DNA of 64,000 nt from Kitagawia praeruptora (taxonomy: Eukaryota > Streptophyta > Magnoliopsida > Apiales > Apiaceae). Below the pieces are notes generated by a model. The model saw only the letters and a program-made list of their open reading frames with translations, had not been told where the DNA came from and ran no database searches. Numbering within the stretch: the first letter of the stretch is position 1; each line of letters begins with the position of its first letter. Of the stretch, positions 32,563-45,785 are shown piece after piece. The stretch lies in assembly GCA_037693485.1 (NCBI GenBank), contig CM075348.1:744001-808000 (forward strand), read 5' to 3'. Both the position numbers and the translations under genes were made by a program.

Positions 32563-35500
32563 ATGGCAACAGTAAAGTTCAACACCAACTTCATCACTCT
32601 CACTAGTGATGTTGAAGCACCCAATGCCAATTTCAAGTGCTTTGTGAAATGGATGGCTGAGTCATATATCAAGGATGCACTCTCTGCCAATCCAACTCTG
32701 TATCTAGATATTCTGGAACAGTTTTGGGGCACTGCTATTGTGGAGGTTGTAGCCCTGGAAAATGCAATCACTTCATACATCATCTACTGCAAGATTCAAG
32801 ATAAGGAAATCACTATCACTACTGCAGACATGAACCAAGCACTGGGCCTACAACAAGAGTCATTTGACAGAATGGCCACTAATGCAGAGTTAGAGGAATT
32901 CTTTGAGTTCATCAACTACTCGGATGGGATCAATCTTGGAAAGCTAAACAGAAAGAATCTGAGAAAGGAGTGGAGCTATGTGTTTGTAACTCTTCTCCAA
33001 GTCTTCACTGCCAGGAAATCAAGCTTTGATCAAATCAGTGCACCTGTGCAGCAAATTGGATATGCTTTGGCCTATGGAAAGAAGATTGATGTTGGCCAAA
33101 TCATCCTCCAAGAATTATATGGGAGACTTGGTAAGAACACAACCAAGAGAGGTACTGATATTTTCTTCCCTCGCTTTATTCAATCTGTACTTAATTATAA
33201 AAATGCTTCATTGATTGAATTGCCTGGGATTGATAAAAATAAAATAGGCTATCCTAAGTCCATGACCAAACTCATTTTTGGTAATTTGGAGACTAGGAAT
33301 GATGTGGATGTAAGACTGAACATAACTCCCCATATGGAGAGTTTGTTTAGGACTTATCCCCACAACATGCCAACATTTGATGCAAAATCTAAGCTAGCAC
33401 AGCCCAAGCAAGTAGAATAAAATGCTAACCCAGGGCCTGCTAACCAACCCTCTCAACCAAACACTCTACCACATACTGAGCCAATTGCATCATCCTCTCA
33501 AAAGGGTGATGTTAGTAAAAAGAAGAGAAAGGAAGTAATGTCTGCACCATTAAATATCTTATCTGAAGCAACATTAGCTGTTGAATTAGGTCTAGAAGGC
33601 AAGGAACCTGAGTCACCCTTACACAGGACAAAGAAGAAGAAAACTAAGACCACCTCTTCAGTCACACAAATGGCTGAAGTTGTAAAATCAGGGGCACACA
33701 GCTCACTAGGTGTATCCTCTCAATAGGGTGCACCTATAGAATCAAGCATCCTCCCCAATGCACCTTCTTGTATAGAGTCAGCACATGGGAGTGATAAGGC
33801 TGGCACAACACTGAGTGGAGAGCACATCACATTTGAAACTCCCTCTATCTCTCAGGGGGAGTTGCCAAAATCTACTCTTAAACACACTTCTCTTCCAGAA
33901 TCTAACTCTGAAATTTCTTTGGAACCTGCAACTCAGGCAACTGAGATGCAAGGTATTGATCATCAAGAATTCTTTTCTCTTGATGAGCCAATAATTTTAA
34001 GTGACTTAGTGCATGCCACTTTGTTCACCACTCAGAACCCACATTTAGATGGTGAGGGAATGCATGCTGAGGCATCTCCTGATGACACCATCACAAACAC
34101 GGAGGTTCCACTAGTTTTTACTAGAGACTCTGTGCATGTGTCAACTGCTGGTGTAATTCATCCCACTTCTGTGGTGACACCAGTAGTAGAGTCAATCCAT
34201 CCGGTTACAGAAGTTGCATCTGTAACTGAGGAGTCTAGCTTGCCTAGCTCTAGCTCTGACTTTATGTCACAATGGCTGAAGCCTGTGCAACATGACAGTG
34301 CTTCAGGATCAGGGTCTGCTCCACAACAATTGACGGTTGAAGCACTTCAAAGCTTAATTGTGGATCAGATTCCTGAGTTCACAAAGATTGCTCAGAACCT
34401 TCTCACTGCAGACATGCCTAATCCAGACTATGAGGCTATTCTGTTATGCCATAGGGATGATGTGGAGGTGCAGAAGACAAAGATCATTAATGATGCTGAG
34501 AGAGATGGCAACATAGATGCCTGGTTGCAAGGAAAATATGATATTACTCTTGATGAAGCACTTCAGTATCTCAGGGAGGAATACCTCACTTCACTGGGTT
34601 CCAATGCCAAATCTCTGACCCCTGGTGAAGTGTATGAGGCTATGAATGATACACATAAGGGATTCCTCAAGGCTGCTCATTATCTTGGAAAAGGTGTTAA
34701 GACTGAGGTCAATAGAGTGTGTGATAAGACCACCACCACAGTAGAAGCAATCAAGAGGACCTTTGATGCTAAATTCCCTCAGCTAGACAGTGTGTTCAAG
34801 GACGACATCAAACACTGCAACACTACCTGCACCAAAATGGACAATGGGCTAGCTCTGCTAAAGGATACTGTCACAGGTCTGGGGCATCAATTTCAAATTC
34901 TATCTGATCAGACCACATATGCTAATGCCATGCTGAGGACCATGTTCAAAAATTTATATGGAGACAGACTGCTCACTGAGGTCCCAGTACATGACATGAC
35001 TAGATTTGAAGTACAGAGACTCAAAGAACAATCCCTGTCTGGCTTCAAGTCTACTGAGTTATTCAACAAAGTGGATGCACTTGAGAAGGAGGTGGCTACT
35101 CTCACCAAGTCCAATGCTCATCTTACAGAAAAGGTTGCACTTCTAAATGATCAGTTGGACACTCAAGCATCCACCACAGCTAATGTCCTTCTGCATCAAC
35201 AATCCATGTTAGCTGCTATGATGAAGCATATGGGTCTCCCTCTCCCTGATGAATCTTCCATCCCAAAGGACATTTCTACAGCCTCAGTGCCTGACAACAA
35301 GCCTAAGGGGGAGAAGAAGACAAGGAACTCAAATTCAAAGGAGGAGAAAGGGAACTCAAATACAAAGGGGGAGAAAGGCATAATAATAAAAGAGGGTGGT
35401 CAACAAAGAGCTTCTTCAAAATCTCTACCAAATGTGCCTGGCAAAGGAAAATCCAAAGTGGATGAGCCTCCATCTACCTTGCCAGTTGTCACTCTACCAA

Positions 35501-37341
35501 CTGTGCACATCACTACTCCTGGAGGACAAAAGCAATCCATAACTACTACAGTGGTTGCAGGGAGTATGCCATCTGACAAATCTCCAACCTCCTTACCTGA
35601 GAGTGCCAAGCCTGTAGAAGTTAAAGTTGTTACTGAGGCCAAGCTACAAGAAGTTGCTAACTCCAATGTTTATCATGATAAAGCCTTCTTGGAGTTTCTG
35701 AAAGCCACAAGGGAACAGGTTGGTGACACTCAGTTCTATCTGAGGGAGCTGAAGAAGCAGATTGATTGCATCACTGTCATTCCTAAGAAAGTCAATAATC
35801 TATGGATTAAGGAAATAGTGATGATATCCAAATTGAAGATATGGCATCTAACATACAAGACTCTACAAGAACTAAAACACTCAGAGATAGATGCCATACT
35901 TGAGCTTATTGAGAAGAAGAATGAGAACAATAAGAGTCTGTTTGATGACTTGAGGAATGACCAACCTTCAAGGCTACCAGAAGTGATCAAGAAGCCATGG
36001 ACAATCATTTATCAGTCTAGCACCAGAATTGAAGATATCAAGCAATTGGTCATTCCCCATGATCTCACCACTAGAAATCACAGACTGATCATTGCTATCA
36101 TTGATCAATTACAGAAGAAGGTTGGAGCCAGAAATGCTGAAGAAACTGAGGCACTGCACATCCTCAGAACCTATATTGCAACTGGTGAAATCCCAGAGAT
36201 GGCTCAACCTAGGAGAAATAAGGATGATAATTCTGAAGATAAAAGTGATGGGAGGAGAAGACATCACAGGAGAGATAAGGGTGATGAAGACAAGAAGAAG
36301 AAGGGAGACAAAGATAAGAAGAATGATGATGACCAAGGAAGAGTCTATGAGAGGAAGATTGGAAAACAGCAAGCCTTAGGCATTGCTAGCAGTAACCTCA
36401 CCACAACACAAGACTCTAAGTCTAGGGTGAATACTGTTAGTGGTGACCTAGCAAAATCTACATCTATGGCTTCTGCAACTGTTTTGCCACCTCAAGAAGA
36501 GAAGAAGATTCAAGTCAAGAAACTATGTGTATGTTTCAGAAAGCAAACTGCTAATGGAATACTACTATGGTCTACCAACAAAGGTCAAAGATTTTTGCCA
36601 AGCAATCATGTCAAAAGGATGAAATTTAAACATGTTGCAAGAAAGGTGAAGCTATCCAAATCTAAGGCACTGACAATTATCCCAGGATTAAACCTACCAC
36701 CTCTGGATGAAAGCTATGATGAAGACCAACTGCAATTTCTATGGGCTCAAAGAATCTATCATGTTGCTATTGTTGATGATTTTCTTGAAGTTAAGTATTC
36801 TGATAAAAGATAGAAAAAATTCAGACAAGGAACATGCCAGCACTGGGGCAGGCTGTATGACATAGAAAGGATAATTGCAATGTTGGATTCTGAAGACAGA
36901 GTGGAAAGGGTGTGGAAGCTGGAGTTAATTGACTTTGTCAAGATGAAAAGAGATCACCAGGCAGAAATGAGAAAGAACAGTGAAAAGCTACTAAAGAAAA
37001 TGGAGGAGGAGTTTGCAGCAATGGAAGCTAAGGCTGATGAGTTGAGAGTTATGGGTCTGTGCAGAGTCAAGTTTAATCCTTACATCATTGAGTACAAGAA
37101 ATATGGTAGAAATGTGAAGATTAGAATGGACTACATCAGTTCCTACTCTGAGAAACAGCTAAATGAAGTGCTCAAGGATTTATCAGGCTCTCCTCTAATT
37201 GAAGAACTCACTGCAATGGAAGATATCATTCTTGCCATGGAAGAAATTGCAAAGAAGAAAGCCAAAGAAGCTGAAGATAGGATGAAAAATGAGAATCTGC
37301 AAGCCAAAGCTCAGAAGATGAATCCAAAAGGATATGGCTAA
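32563..37341 (+). pseudogene. C ORF3, ~1592 codons, three premature stops
   Basis: All pieces lie in a single frame from the ATG at 32563 to the stop at 37339-37341, interrupted by TAA at 33418, TAG at 33724 and TAG at 36811. The N-terminal domain ('LNRKNLRKEWSYVFVTLLQVF', then 'QISAPVQQIGYALAYG') is homologous to ORF3 of A/B ('LRKEWSFYFDQIAKCF' ... 'SHIAYSLLYDR'). Then come a Ser/Thr-rich region, coiled coils (~780-870), a Lys/Asp-rich stretch (~1230-1265) and a C-terminal helical domain not found in A/B. There are no transmembrane segments. Function is unknown; it is about 490 residues longer than the A/B protein. Confidence 0.8.
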
Positions 37342-37483
37342 GTAGTTCCTCATAACTTGTAAGAATACTTCTATGTAATTTCTTCAATCAAATTCATACC
37401 TGTACTTTTAAAAGCTTTATCTTTATGTATGATAGGCTTGTTATCAGACATGAAATTGTGACTAAGGGTCTCACTCACAATTT

Positions 37484-37492
37484 GGGGGAGAT
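37484..37492 (+). other. Polypurine tract of element C
   Basis: GGGGGAGAT adjoins the 3' LTR start at 37493. Confidence 0.85.
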
Positions 37493-38783
37493 TGTTAGTT
37501 ACAGAGGCATGCCTGTACACATCTAATAACAAGCCTAATTGTTTGTAATGCTTTGCATTACTTACATGACCTCTTAACTGAGGGAACCTCTAGTTGTAGA
37601 GTTTCTGTTTGTATTGTACTTGTAGTAGGCATCAAATCCTAGTTGTGTAATTGTACAAATAGAGTCTAGAATAATGCTTGAAAGAAGTTCCAAGATTCAT
37701 GCCTCAAGCAAGAAGTTAAAGACTGTCAAATAATCACAGTTGGGATTTGAAGAAATGAAGAATTTGCCTAAGTACCAATTCGAGAAGTATATTTGTCTAT
37801 TCGAGAAGTCTAGCATTCGAGAAGTCAGAGATTCGATATCTCAAGACACTATTCGATAACTCTGAATACACTGTTCGATATCTCATTCGATATCTCAGGG
37901 ATTCGATATGTCTACTACTCTATTCGAGAACTCAAGAAGTCAACAAGTCAAGATGGTATTCGAGTTCTCAAAGAGTCAACAAGTCAAAGTTCCGTTCGAT
38001 ATCTCAAGGACTCAGAAAGCTATTCGATATCTCGAGGATTCGATAAGTCAAATGTTCTATTCGACAACTCAAGGAATCCTGATGGAAAAGAGCTATTCGA
38101 GAAGTGGTTCGATATGTCAATATAATAGTATTCGAGAACTCAGAGTTATCGATCAAGTCAATTCTAGTTCTCGAATCACTTACTTAGTCACTTCTCGAAT
38201 ACATTCTTGAAGATAAAATACTGAAGAAATTGTACAAGTCAGAAACCTACAATAACCCAATGCACTTTATGGACCACAATCTGTAACGTGCTCTGGAAAG
38301 CCTACAAGGAAGCTTGGAGAGATATAGAAGAGACAAGGAGCTAAAGAAGTGGATCTAAACAGGCTTTGCAAAGTCAAATCTGTAACCGTTTGGACACTTA
38401 CTCAAAAAGGATAGACAGACTAGAAAGTAATTTGTTTAGCTACCTTATTTGCAGTAAGTAGGCTGTATCCATGTTCTATAAGGACACAGCCTCACTTCAT
38501 AACTTAGCAACTTTTGTGAGTCAAGTTTTTCATACACTGTAAGCTATATCTCTCTGAGAAAAACGAAACTGAGAATACTACCATTTGTGTTCACAGATTG
38601 TAGCAACCTTTATCTAATAATGCATTAGATTAAAGTGATATTGTGTCTTGTGTTGTTTCTTTATCCGCACCTTCACTTCTACACACACAGGCACTTATCT
38701 GCTACATAGACTCAATCCAAGAAAAGTTCAAGAATCCATTCACCCCCCCCTCTGTATTCTTTTACCGTATTCAATACTCAACA
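37493..38783 (+). mobile_element. 3' LTR of element C (1291 bp)
   Basis: Matches 24716-26005 with 16 substitutions and one extra C in the poly-C tract. It ends CTCAACA, followed by TSD TTGCT. Confidence 0.95.
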
Positions 38784-39355
38784 TTGCTCTTGAAAGTGGT
38801 TCTTCTCTACTTTCCAAGCTGACATGCATCACAAAGTCCATCTTGCACATAATTTGCCTGAGGTAGGCCTCTCACCAGATTGTACTTAACAAGTTGATTA
38901 AGCTTCTTGAAGTTGAGATGTGAGAGTTTCTTGTGCCAATTCCAGCTTTCATCATTTGTTGCTTTGATGTAGAGGCATCTAACAATTCATTTAGATGTAT
39001 CACTTAAGCTGGCTTCATATATGTTACCATGTCTTTGACCAGTTAGAACAATGTCTCCATTCTACATATTCAAGATTTTGCATCCTTCTCTGTCAAAGAT
39101 TGATTTGTAACCTTTATCACCCAGTTGACTTATGCTTAAAAGAGTATGTTTCAAGCCTTCAACCAGTGCTACATTTTCTATGATGACATTCCCCAAAACA
39201 ATTGAGCCATATCCCAGAGTTTCTCCTTTGTTGCCATCTCCAAAAGATATTACTGGGCCAGCTTTCCTCTCAAACTTTGTAAGCAGGGACTTCTTTCCAG
39301 TCATATGTCCAGAGCATCCACTATCCAAGATAATTGAATGTTTCTTTCCTGTGCC
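38784..39355 (-). pseudogene. pol: D pol 5' part: protease and pre-integrase
   Basis: Minus-strand exon-2 start of D. 'IILDSGCSGHM' gives the protease DSG site. It then runs to the HHCC region, where C is inserted (TSD TTGCT). A stop at about 39062 follows 'CKILNM'. Its upstream boundary is the intron 1 acceptor at 39356. Confidence 0.85.
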
Positions 39356-40449
39356 CTGCAAACAAAAAGTAACTAGTTAGAATTTTTTAGGACCCAACTT
39401 TGATTGGATCCTTTCTTACTAGATTTAGAAACAACAGGCTTTGAAGATTTTGCTTTTACTTTACCTGTTGTAGAGTCAACCTTAGACTCTGATTTCATAA
39501 ACTGTTTGTGACTAGGAGTTTCAGATTTCAGAGAATAATAGTCATAATATAGTTCATGATATTCTCTACACATGTAAATGAAATGAAGTAAACTACCACA
39601 ATGATAACAAGCTTTTTGTGGTTGGTGTTGAATTTTCCGAGTCTTGGGGAATCTGGACTCAGTTTTCCAAGAAGGTTTTTGATTGCATTTTAGGGCCTAA
39701 TGATTATGATTTCCACACTTATAGCATTTTTTCCTAGGTGCATCAGATACATTCTTGTAATTATTCTCTTTGTTAATACCTTCTTTTCCATTTCTATTTC
39801 TTTTGACCTTGCTAGACTCTGAAAGACCATCTAATCTCTGTTTCAACTGAGACTTAGACAGAAACCCTATGTTTACATTCTTAGGTTTCTCTAACACTTT
39901 CTCATCTGAATTACTATTGTTAATCCTTTTGTGTACAACAGGGGTACCTTTTGAATCAACAAATTTAACATGATTAGGTTCAGAAACAATTTTCTTACCT
40001 TCAGATTTAGATGTGCTAGCTTCTATTTTACTATCATCATTGACAAAAGCTACTTTTTCTTCTTGTCTAGCCTTATCAAAACCTAAACCATTAACCTTAC
40101 CACGAATTCCATTTTCAATGATTTCTTGTGTCTTTTTACCAGAAATGTTAATGGTCTTAATCACATCTCTCTCTTCCTCTAGTTCTTTTCTGACATAGTC
40201 ATAAGCCTCAAGAATAACACTGTAATCATGCTTAGCTTTATCAGAACTTAACTTGTATTCTTCCATTTGAATTAACTCAGATTCAAGAAAATTATTTCTA
40301 TCAACTAATTTATCATTTTTAACCTTAAGTTCATCTCTTTCACTAGTAAGAATCTTAAAATTAGTCATAAGATTTTTAAACTCAGCATGGATAGATCTAA
40401 TTTCATCAGAATTTAAGCTATCAAATGAATCAAGAGAGTGAAGTGATAC
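39356..40449 (-). other. Intron 1 of element D, 1094 nt, GT-AG
   Basis: On the minus strand the donor is GTTAAG|GTATCAC and the acceptor TTTTTGTTTGCAG|GGCAC. The length is identical to A's intron 1 (1094 nt). Its presence in the older, diverged D shows that the intron-containing form is ancestral and that B's lack of it is derived. Confidence 0.8.
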
Positions 40450-41472
40450 CTTAACAGAGGATGGAGAAGTTTTCTTTGGAGATCCAGGTTTGTCTAAAAC
40501 ATTTGCCATCCGTGCAATGTTGTCATAATCTAATTCATCTTCAGAATCACTGGAATTAGCCCAATCCTTCTGTGTGACCATAAGTGCATTACCCTTTCCT
40601 GAATTCCTAGGCTTCTTACACTCACTAGCAAAGTGTCCAAGTTCACTGCAGTTAAAGCACTTGATCTTGGCCTTATCAAGCTTGACAATTGTACTTTTGC
40701 CTTTGTCACTCTTCTTCTCCTCCTTCTTTTGAAAAGGTCCTTTGCTAAATCTTTTCCTATTGAATCTTCCTTTCTTGAAAGCTTTAGCAAACATAACAAA
40801 GAGTTCCTGCATCTCAGATTCAGAATCATTGTTGTCATAGTCCATATCAGTAGTCTCTGACTCAGAACTTTCTTTGCTTTTCTTCTTCCTTGAATTCTTT
40901 ACAGCAGGCTCATCATGCTGATCCTCTGGAAGCTTCTTTAATTCATATTGAGCAGTAAGTGCAACAGTCTTCATCTTTCCTTTACTCCTGCTCTTCTTCT
41001 GCTGCTTGTCAAGTTCATAAGCTCTCAGTTTTCCATATACTGCCTCTAATGATATTTCATCCAGATCATTAGCTTCCTCAATCGCAGATATCTTCTCATT
41101 ATAGAAATCAGGCAAAGCTTTCATGAACTTTGTATTCATATCCTCCAAGTCATAATATTTACCATGCATGGCCATCTCATTGATGAGTTTTGTAAACCTA
41201 TCAAAGGTATCAGTAAGGGACTCACCAGACTTGGATTCAAAGTACTTATACTGTTGTATAAGTAATGTCCTCATATTCTTCCTGACAGGCTTAGTTCCTT
41301 CACAATGAACCTTAAGATTGTCCAATATATCCTTAGTAGTTTTACAAGAGAGAACATAGTTAGTGAGAACAGAATCAAGACTGTTGAATAATATGTTTCT
41401 CACTTTAGCATCTTTAAGAACATTCTCCTTGTCCTTATCTGACCATTTAGATTTAGGCTTCTCTGCTGTATG
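39373..41472 (-). pseudogene. gag: D gag (long form), interrupted by E LTR and one stop
   Basis: The frame is open from the E junction at 41472 down to about 39700. There it meets TAG inside the second zinc knuckle ('CYKCGNHNH' then stop; A has TTG), and it continues recognisably to 'VLKNSN' at 39373. The first knuckle CFNCSELGHFASEC is intact near 40640. The N-terminal ~75 residues and the start are missing because the E LTR is inserted there. At codon 609 equivalent D still reads Gln, which identifies the TAG in A as a mutation. Confidence 0.85.
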
Positions 41473-42762
41473 TGTTGGAAATATTGACTAATACAGCAAC
41501 ATAGAGGCAATTATATATCGTATTTAACAAGCCAAGGCCAAGCAAACAATTAACGAAACAAAACACGAAGGTAAAAGGCATGCATGTCAGTAACTATATA
41601 AACGAAGGAAGAACAGAAGACATACTAGTAGCCATAACTATAGCAGTATATCAAACAAATAAGAGAACAGCTGAGTCGTCAGGATTTGCTCGAAAAACCT
41701 GACTGCTCTTGAAGAGATAATTGCCCCCACTTACACTGTGTTAGGATGCTTGCAACACCTCTCCCAGGATAAAACAGCTCCGAGATAAATGATCACAGTA
41801 ATCAGAAAGCTCAACTTCGACTAGCACCTCAGTCGCCGGAAAAACCCACAAGCAAAGCTACGACAGGAAGGGATTAGAGAGTGTAGAGAGGAGAAGAGAA
41901 TGTAGGGTGTAGTGTATAGAACCCAGCAGCTCAGCTCTCTATTTATAGGAGAGGCCAAACGTAACTGATGCCACCCAATTAATATTGTAACTCCCATTCC
42001 ATTTAATAAGAATGAAACGGTCGATTTAATATAATCTAAACGGCTGTAACAGCTGAATTCATATTAAATAAATCATAACAGTTACGTTATATTTTATCCA
42101 CACATATCAGTTTTTATTTTAATTATACGAATATATACAATATATATTATCAAATTCTGTTCAGGACTCAACATCAGGAACTGATGTCCGTCCATCAGTA
42201 TTTGATCATCAGGATCTGGTACCGTCAGGACTTGAGGTCCATCAGTATTTGATCAAGCATCAGGATCTGGTAGTACCTTCAGGATTTCATCAGGACTTGG
42301 CCCATCAATATTAGATGTCTGACCAGTTACTGATTTATTCCAAGTACTGATCCCAATCGATATATTATATTTATTCTAATTAAAATATATTTAAACACAG
42401 AAATAAAATCCCTCGCCCAGGTCGCCTCGCGTACGCGAGATGCCAAGACATTCGCCCAAATCGCCCTTCGACCGAGCCGACCCGAGTCGAGTCGAGACAT
42501 GGCGTGGCGAGGCGGGAGGCGGCGGCGCGCGTGTGTGTGTGTGCGCGCGTGGAGCACACAGTAACACCATGCACCATCATACACCTTAGTAGTTGTACAC
42601 TACCCATGTGTGTGATTCTATATAAAGCCAACAACCCCCTTTATTTATTTCAATGTGGGACAAATACACATTCTCATTTTCAAGCTCTTTCAAGCTACCC
42701 ACTTCAACTCTATTTCTCTATGGGTTTCACTAAGAAAATTACTTAGACCCATATATGAAAAT
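41473..42762 (+). mobile_element. E-family LTR (copy 2), inserted in D gag
   Basis: Starts TGTTGG at 41473 immediately after D gag sequence (candidate 5-bp TSD GTATG). It shares with 5826-6660 the block 'taacgaaacaaaacacgaa', a field of 'catcagtatttgat'/'catcaggatctg' motifs (42168-42300), the GC-rich block (42412-42560) and the TATA box at 42619-42626. The right end is not resolved: it meets H at 42763, so H probably inserted into E. Plus orientation is set by the TATA box. No genes are present. Confidence 0.6.
42619..42626 (+). promoter_or_regulatory. TATA box of E LTR copy 2
   Basis: TATATAAA in 'ctatataaagcca', conserved with 6549-6556 and about 60 bp downstream of the GC-rich block. Confidence 0.6.
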
Positions 42763-44466
42763 TGTTAACACAAAATCACGCAAGCGCACGTGGTCACAAG
42801 TAATATAGATATAAGTCAAGTTCGTTCCCACAGAGATCAGGTTTTTACTTCAATTTAGTACCTATGCAACAATGTATGGTTTTAATTCACTGCTAAGACA
42901 ATTAACAAATTGTGGTTTGATTAACTAAACTAAACTAAGATGCAAATTATAAAACTAAGAATTAAATTAACTAATAAGAATAGAAATCGAATTACTTATG
43001 AGAATAAAAACATGGGACTCTAACTTCATTATCTACTTCACTTAGAGTTGATGCCTTTAATCAATACACATGTGGGATTTGATATCTGATCGGACAACAC
43101 AAAACAAGTAAAAGTTACCTCTCGGTATACTAGTACCAAACTACACATGCATCCACAAAAGAGATAGAAGATGGGTAGACACCAATTATGTTTAGACCCT
43201 ATATCTCTATAGAATTTGAAAACATAAAGGTTTAAGCACAAGTTATCCACATAGATCACATAGGGCAGCATAATATCTCTATTTACGCCACAAATCATGA
43301 TGTCAAACATCAACCTATCCTATGCTAGCATGGCAAGTTCTAAATCTCAAGATCCACTCTCGTTTCGCAAGAGATTAACAATTCAATTTAGATGTTAGCT
43401 ACGCATCTAAAAGCATTAAGATTAACCATACGAGGATATCAAGAATTCACCACACGTAATCTTTACAGCAATCAAACTACTAAGCTACATAAATAACTCC
43501 GTTAGAATCCCATGACAACGATTAGCTCATAATTGAACCGTTCATCGTCATGGGATTTGATGAAAACATGATAATAAACAAGATATGAATAAAAGAAGCA
43601 ATAATATTAATAAAACAAAAGTTGAGAAAACAAATCTATAATCCAGAGTAACACAAAAGATGAAGTAGATCTAGATCCGTTGCTTGTCACGAGCGTTGAA
43701 TCCTTCTCTCCTTCTCTCCCTTGCAGATCTAAGCTATGTTACAATAATAAAGCGATGATAATAATCCAATTAAAAAGGGTTGGATGTGTTTATATAGGCT
43801 CTAGACATCTTGCCCAGCAAGAAATACCAAATCAGAATTATAATAGAAGTACGTTTCCTAAACTGATTCTGTTTTAAAGGAAAATTCGCAGCTGTCTTTT
43901 CTTCAGTAATTCTGGAACATTCCGGCTGTAATTGGGCTTCTGGACCACTTTAGAATGATAGAGAATCTCGTTATCTTCGCGTGGACAGTAAGATCGTCCA
44001 AAACGGACTTCTAGAACTCAAGATATGGCCAAAACAAAATCAAAAATTCTGGCTGATTTTTCACCCGCACCCCCGCAGCGCAGGAGCGCCGTTTGGGCGC
44101 CTGAAGCGCCGGTGCAATCTGCATAAACATGGCTGGGAGCTCCCGGCTTGGTCCCGTTCTGCGAAAACTAATTTTTCTTTGCTTTTTTCGCCTTTTCTTC
44201 CCGTTCCTTTTGCATGAGCTTCCGTCTTTCATTCTTAATGACTTGTATACTTCTTAGGAGTTGATATTAGCTACCATTCTTCATTCCATATCATCAATCA
44301 ACTCCACAAAATGCTCCAAAAACGACGGAAACTACACCTTTAATCGATATTTCTTCAACCCTGCACAATTACACAAAACACATCAAAGCTACCACAAACT
44401 TGAGGCCAAAGCAATCAATTTAAGCCGAATTAGAATGTTCCAAGTAGATATAAAATCCACTTATCA
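42763..44466 (-). mobile_element. 3' LTR of element H (1704 bp)
   Basis: On the minus strand it starts TGATAAGTGGATTTTATA at 44466, right after a purine tract (complement of 'cacccccaaactta'), and ends TGTTAACA at 42763. A minus-strand TATA box (TATATAAACA, 43796-43787) supports the orientation. A GC-rich stretch at 44070-44150 has repeated GCGC palindromes ('gcgccgtttgggcgcc'). The termini and PPT are of a type seen at the 3' ends of plant gypsy-like or non-autonomous elements. No protein is encoded. Confidence 0.7.
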
Positions 44467-45039
44467 CACCCCCAAACTTAAACCGATGCTTGTCCTCAAG
44501 CATAAACAATTACAACTAACTAACTAACTAGTACCACTTCCGTAGGTGATCACGGTTGCATTTGGCATATGCAACAAGCCCTTTAAACCCCTAGGCAGCC
44601 CTAGTGGACGAGTAAGGTCTCGTGAGGGCCTATAGCGAATGTACCCACAAAATCCAATGCAATGCAATGCATGAATGCAACTAATATGAAAATGCAACTA
44701 ATATTCTACCATGCCTTCAAATCCTCTCATGCCATATCAACTTAAGAATCAAAGTAAATACGCAATGTCTTGGTGTCGAAAGTGCAAGTATTCACATAGT
44801 CTATTCAATGAACATGCATAAGTTCTCACAAGTCCATGTCAAATGTAAGAATAAGTTAGTAACCATGCTAAGCCTACAAGAGCACATCTTTGAGACAAAA
44901 CTCGGGATCTCATACGCCAAAACAAGCAAACACTCACAATCCACTCATAAAAGAATATTCACTCAAGAACAAGGATAAGTGTATCACTCAATTCCAACAA
45001 AATCATAAGCATGCTTGACATTTGGTATCAATCTAACTC
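44467..45039 (-). mobile_element. H internal region, part 1 (non-coding)
   Basis: Starts with the PPT (complement of 44467-44481), then the 'gcttgaggacaagcatcggt' block commonly found upstream of such PPTs. The rest has no coding frames and includes short repeats 'atgcaatgcaatgcatgaat' and 'atgcaactaatatgaa'. It is interrupted by B at 45040 (TSD AACTC at 45035-45039) and resumes at 56064. Confidence 0.6.
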
Positions 45040-45783
45040 TGTTAGGAATAATTCATAAGTTGTGATGTTAAGAATAGAATTTACACATTATACTTCTTGT
45101 AATCCTGATCTTATAAAGGATTTAGCACTGTATATAGGTTTTATGTGTAAAACAGTTATCTGTATAGTTTAATCAGGAATGAACAGTGTATCGGAGACTA
45201 CATGTCAGGAACAGAGAGCAAATCCTGATGACGTGTCCAATACTGATGGTTGATCAGATACTGATGCAGTGTGCAGATCCTGATATCAGTCTTGTTACTG
45301 ATGATGTCATTATGGATGCTACAGAAACTGGCAAGTGCTATAAAACAGGATCGTTGTTTGAAGAACAAGCAAGAAGATATTATGAAGGAAAGAGTTTTCT
45401 ATTGAAGGAAACTATCGACTAGAAGGCAGAACATTGTCATGTATAGATTATATCTTTCTGTTATTAGTTGATAGGTAGCATTATAAATACTCTCTCAATA
45501 TCATTGTAAAGAGCGTGAGTGTAGCTCGTGAGGATAAAGTTCGAGTGCGTAGCTCTGTATAAGGTTTGTATTCGAGAAGTTCGAAACAAACAAAGAGATA
45601 TTTGTATTGTCAGCAGCTGCTAAAGGTATTGTACACCTTTGGTAGAGTTTGTATTTGATCTTATTAATACAAACAAGAGTTTGATTCATTCGTTTATTCT
45701 TGTTTTCATAATCAAGCAAAAATCAGACAGGATTATATAACTTGTATTCAACCCCCCCCTTCTACAAGTTATTCGAGTTAACA
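45040..45783 (+). mobile_element. 5' LTR of element B (744 bp)
   Basis: TGTTAGG...GTTAACA, with an 8-bp longer 'gcgtgagtgtagctcg' segment than A near 45515. The TATA box TTATAAAT is at 45481-45488. Confidence 0.95.
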
Positions 45784-45785
45784 AT

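Larger units (their letters stand above)
24716..38783 (+). mobile_element. Element C: second Sirevirus family, complete, 14,068 bp, disabled
   Basis: LTRs of 1290 and 1291 bp (TGTTAGTT...CTCAACA) and TSD TTGCT at 24711-24715 and 38784-38788, inserted in D's integrase. The order is PBS, gag, pol, spacer, long ORF3, PPT. There are 16 substitutions between the LTRs (14 transitions, 2 transversions) plus a poly-C length change, about 1.2%. It is therefore older than A and B. Each of the three genes is in one frame from end to end but carries stops: two in gag, one in pol and three in ORF3. Confidence 0.95.
8584..41472 (-). mobile_element. Element D: decayed minus-strand Sirevirus, host of A, C and E
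   Basis: D is present as three pieces: 8584-10599 (3' LTR and ORF3 end), 22586-24715 (RT to integrase) and 38784-41472 (protease and gag). They are separated by A (TSD GAGCT) and C (TSD TTGCT) and end where the E LTR begins inside gag. Sequence continuity across each insertion is exact once one TSD copy is removed. D belongs to the same family as A and B but is clearly diverged, with frameshifts and stops. It has lost about 4.1 kb between pol and ORF3 (junction near 22606). Its 5' LTR and gag start must lie beyond the window. Confidence 0.85.

Noticed and set aside
41473..42762. D considered truncated at its 5' end by deletion
   Set aside because: The junction is a clean TGTTGG LTR start within gag, so an insertion by E fits better; the missing part should lie beyond the window.
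43981..44217. Overlapping frames of 73-78 codons on both strands in the H LTR
   Set aside because: They overlap each other on opposite strands in a GC-rich palindromic stretch of an LTR; no protein similarity.
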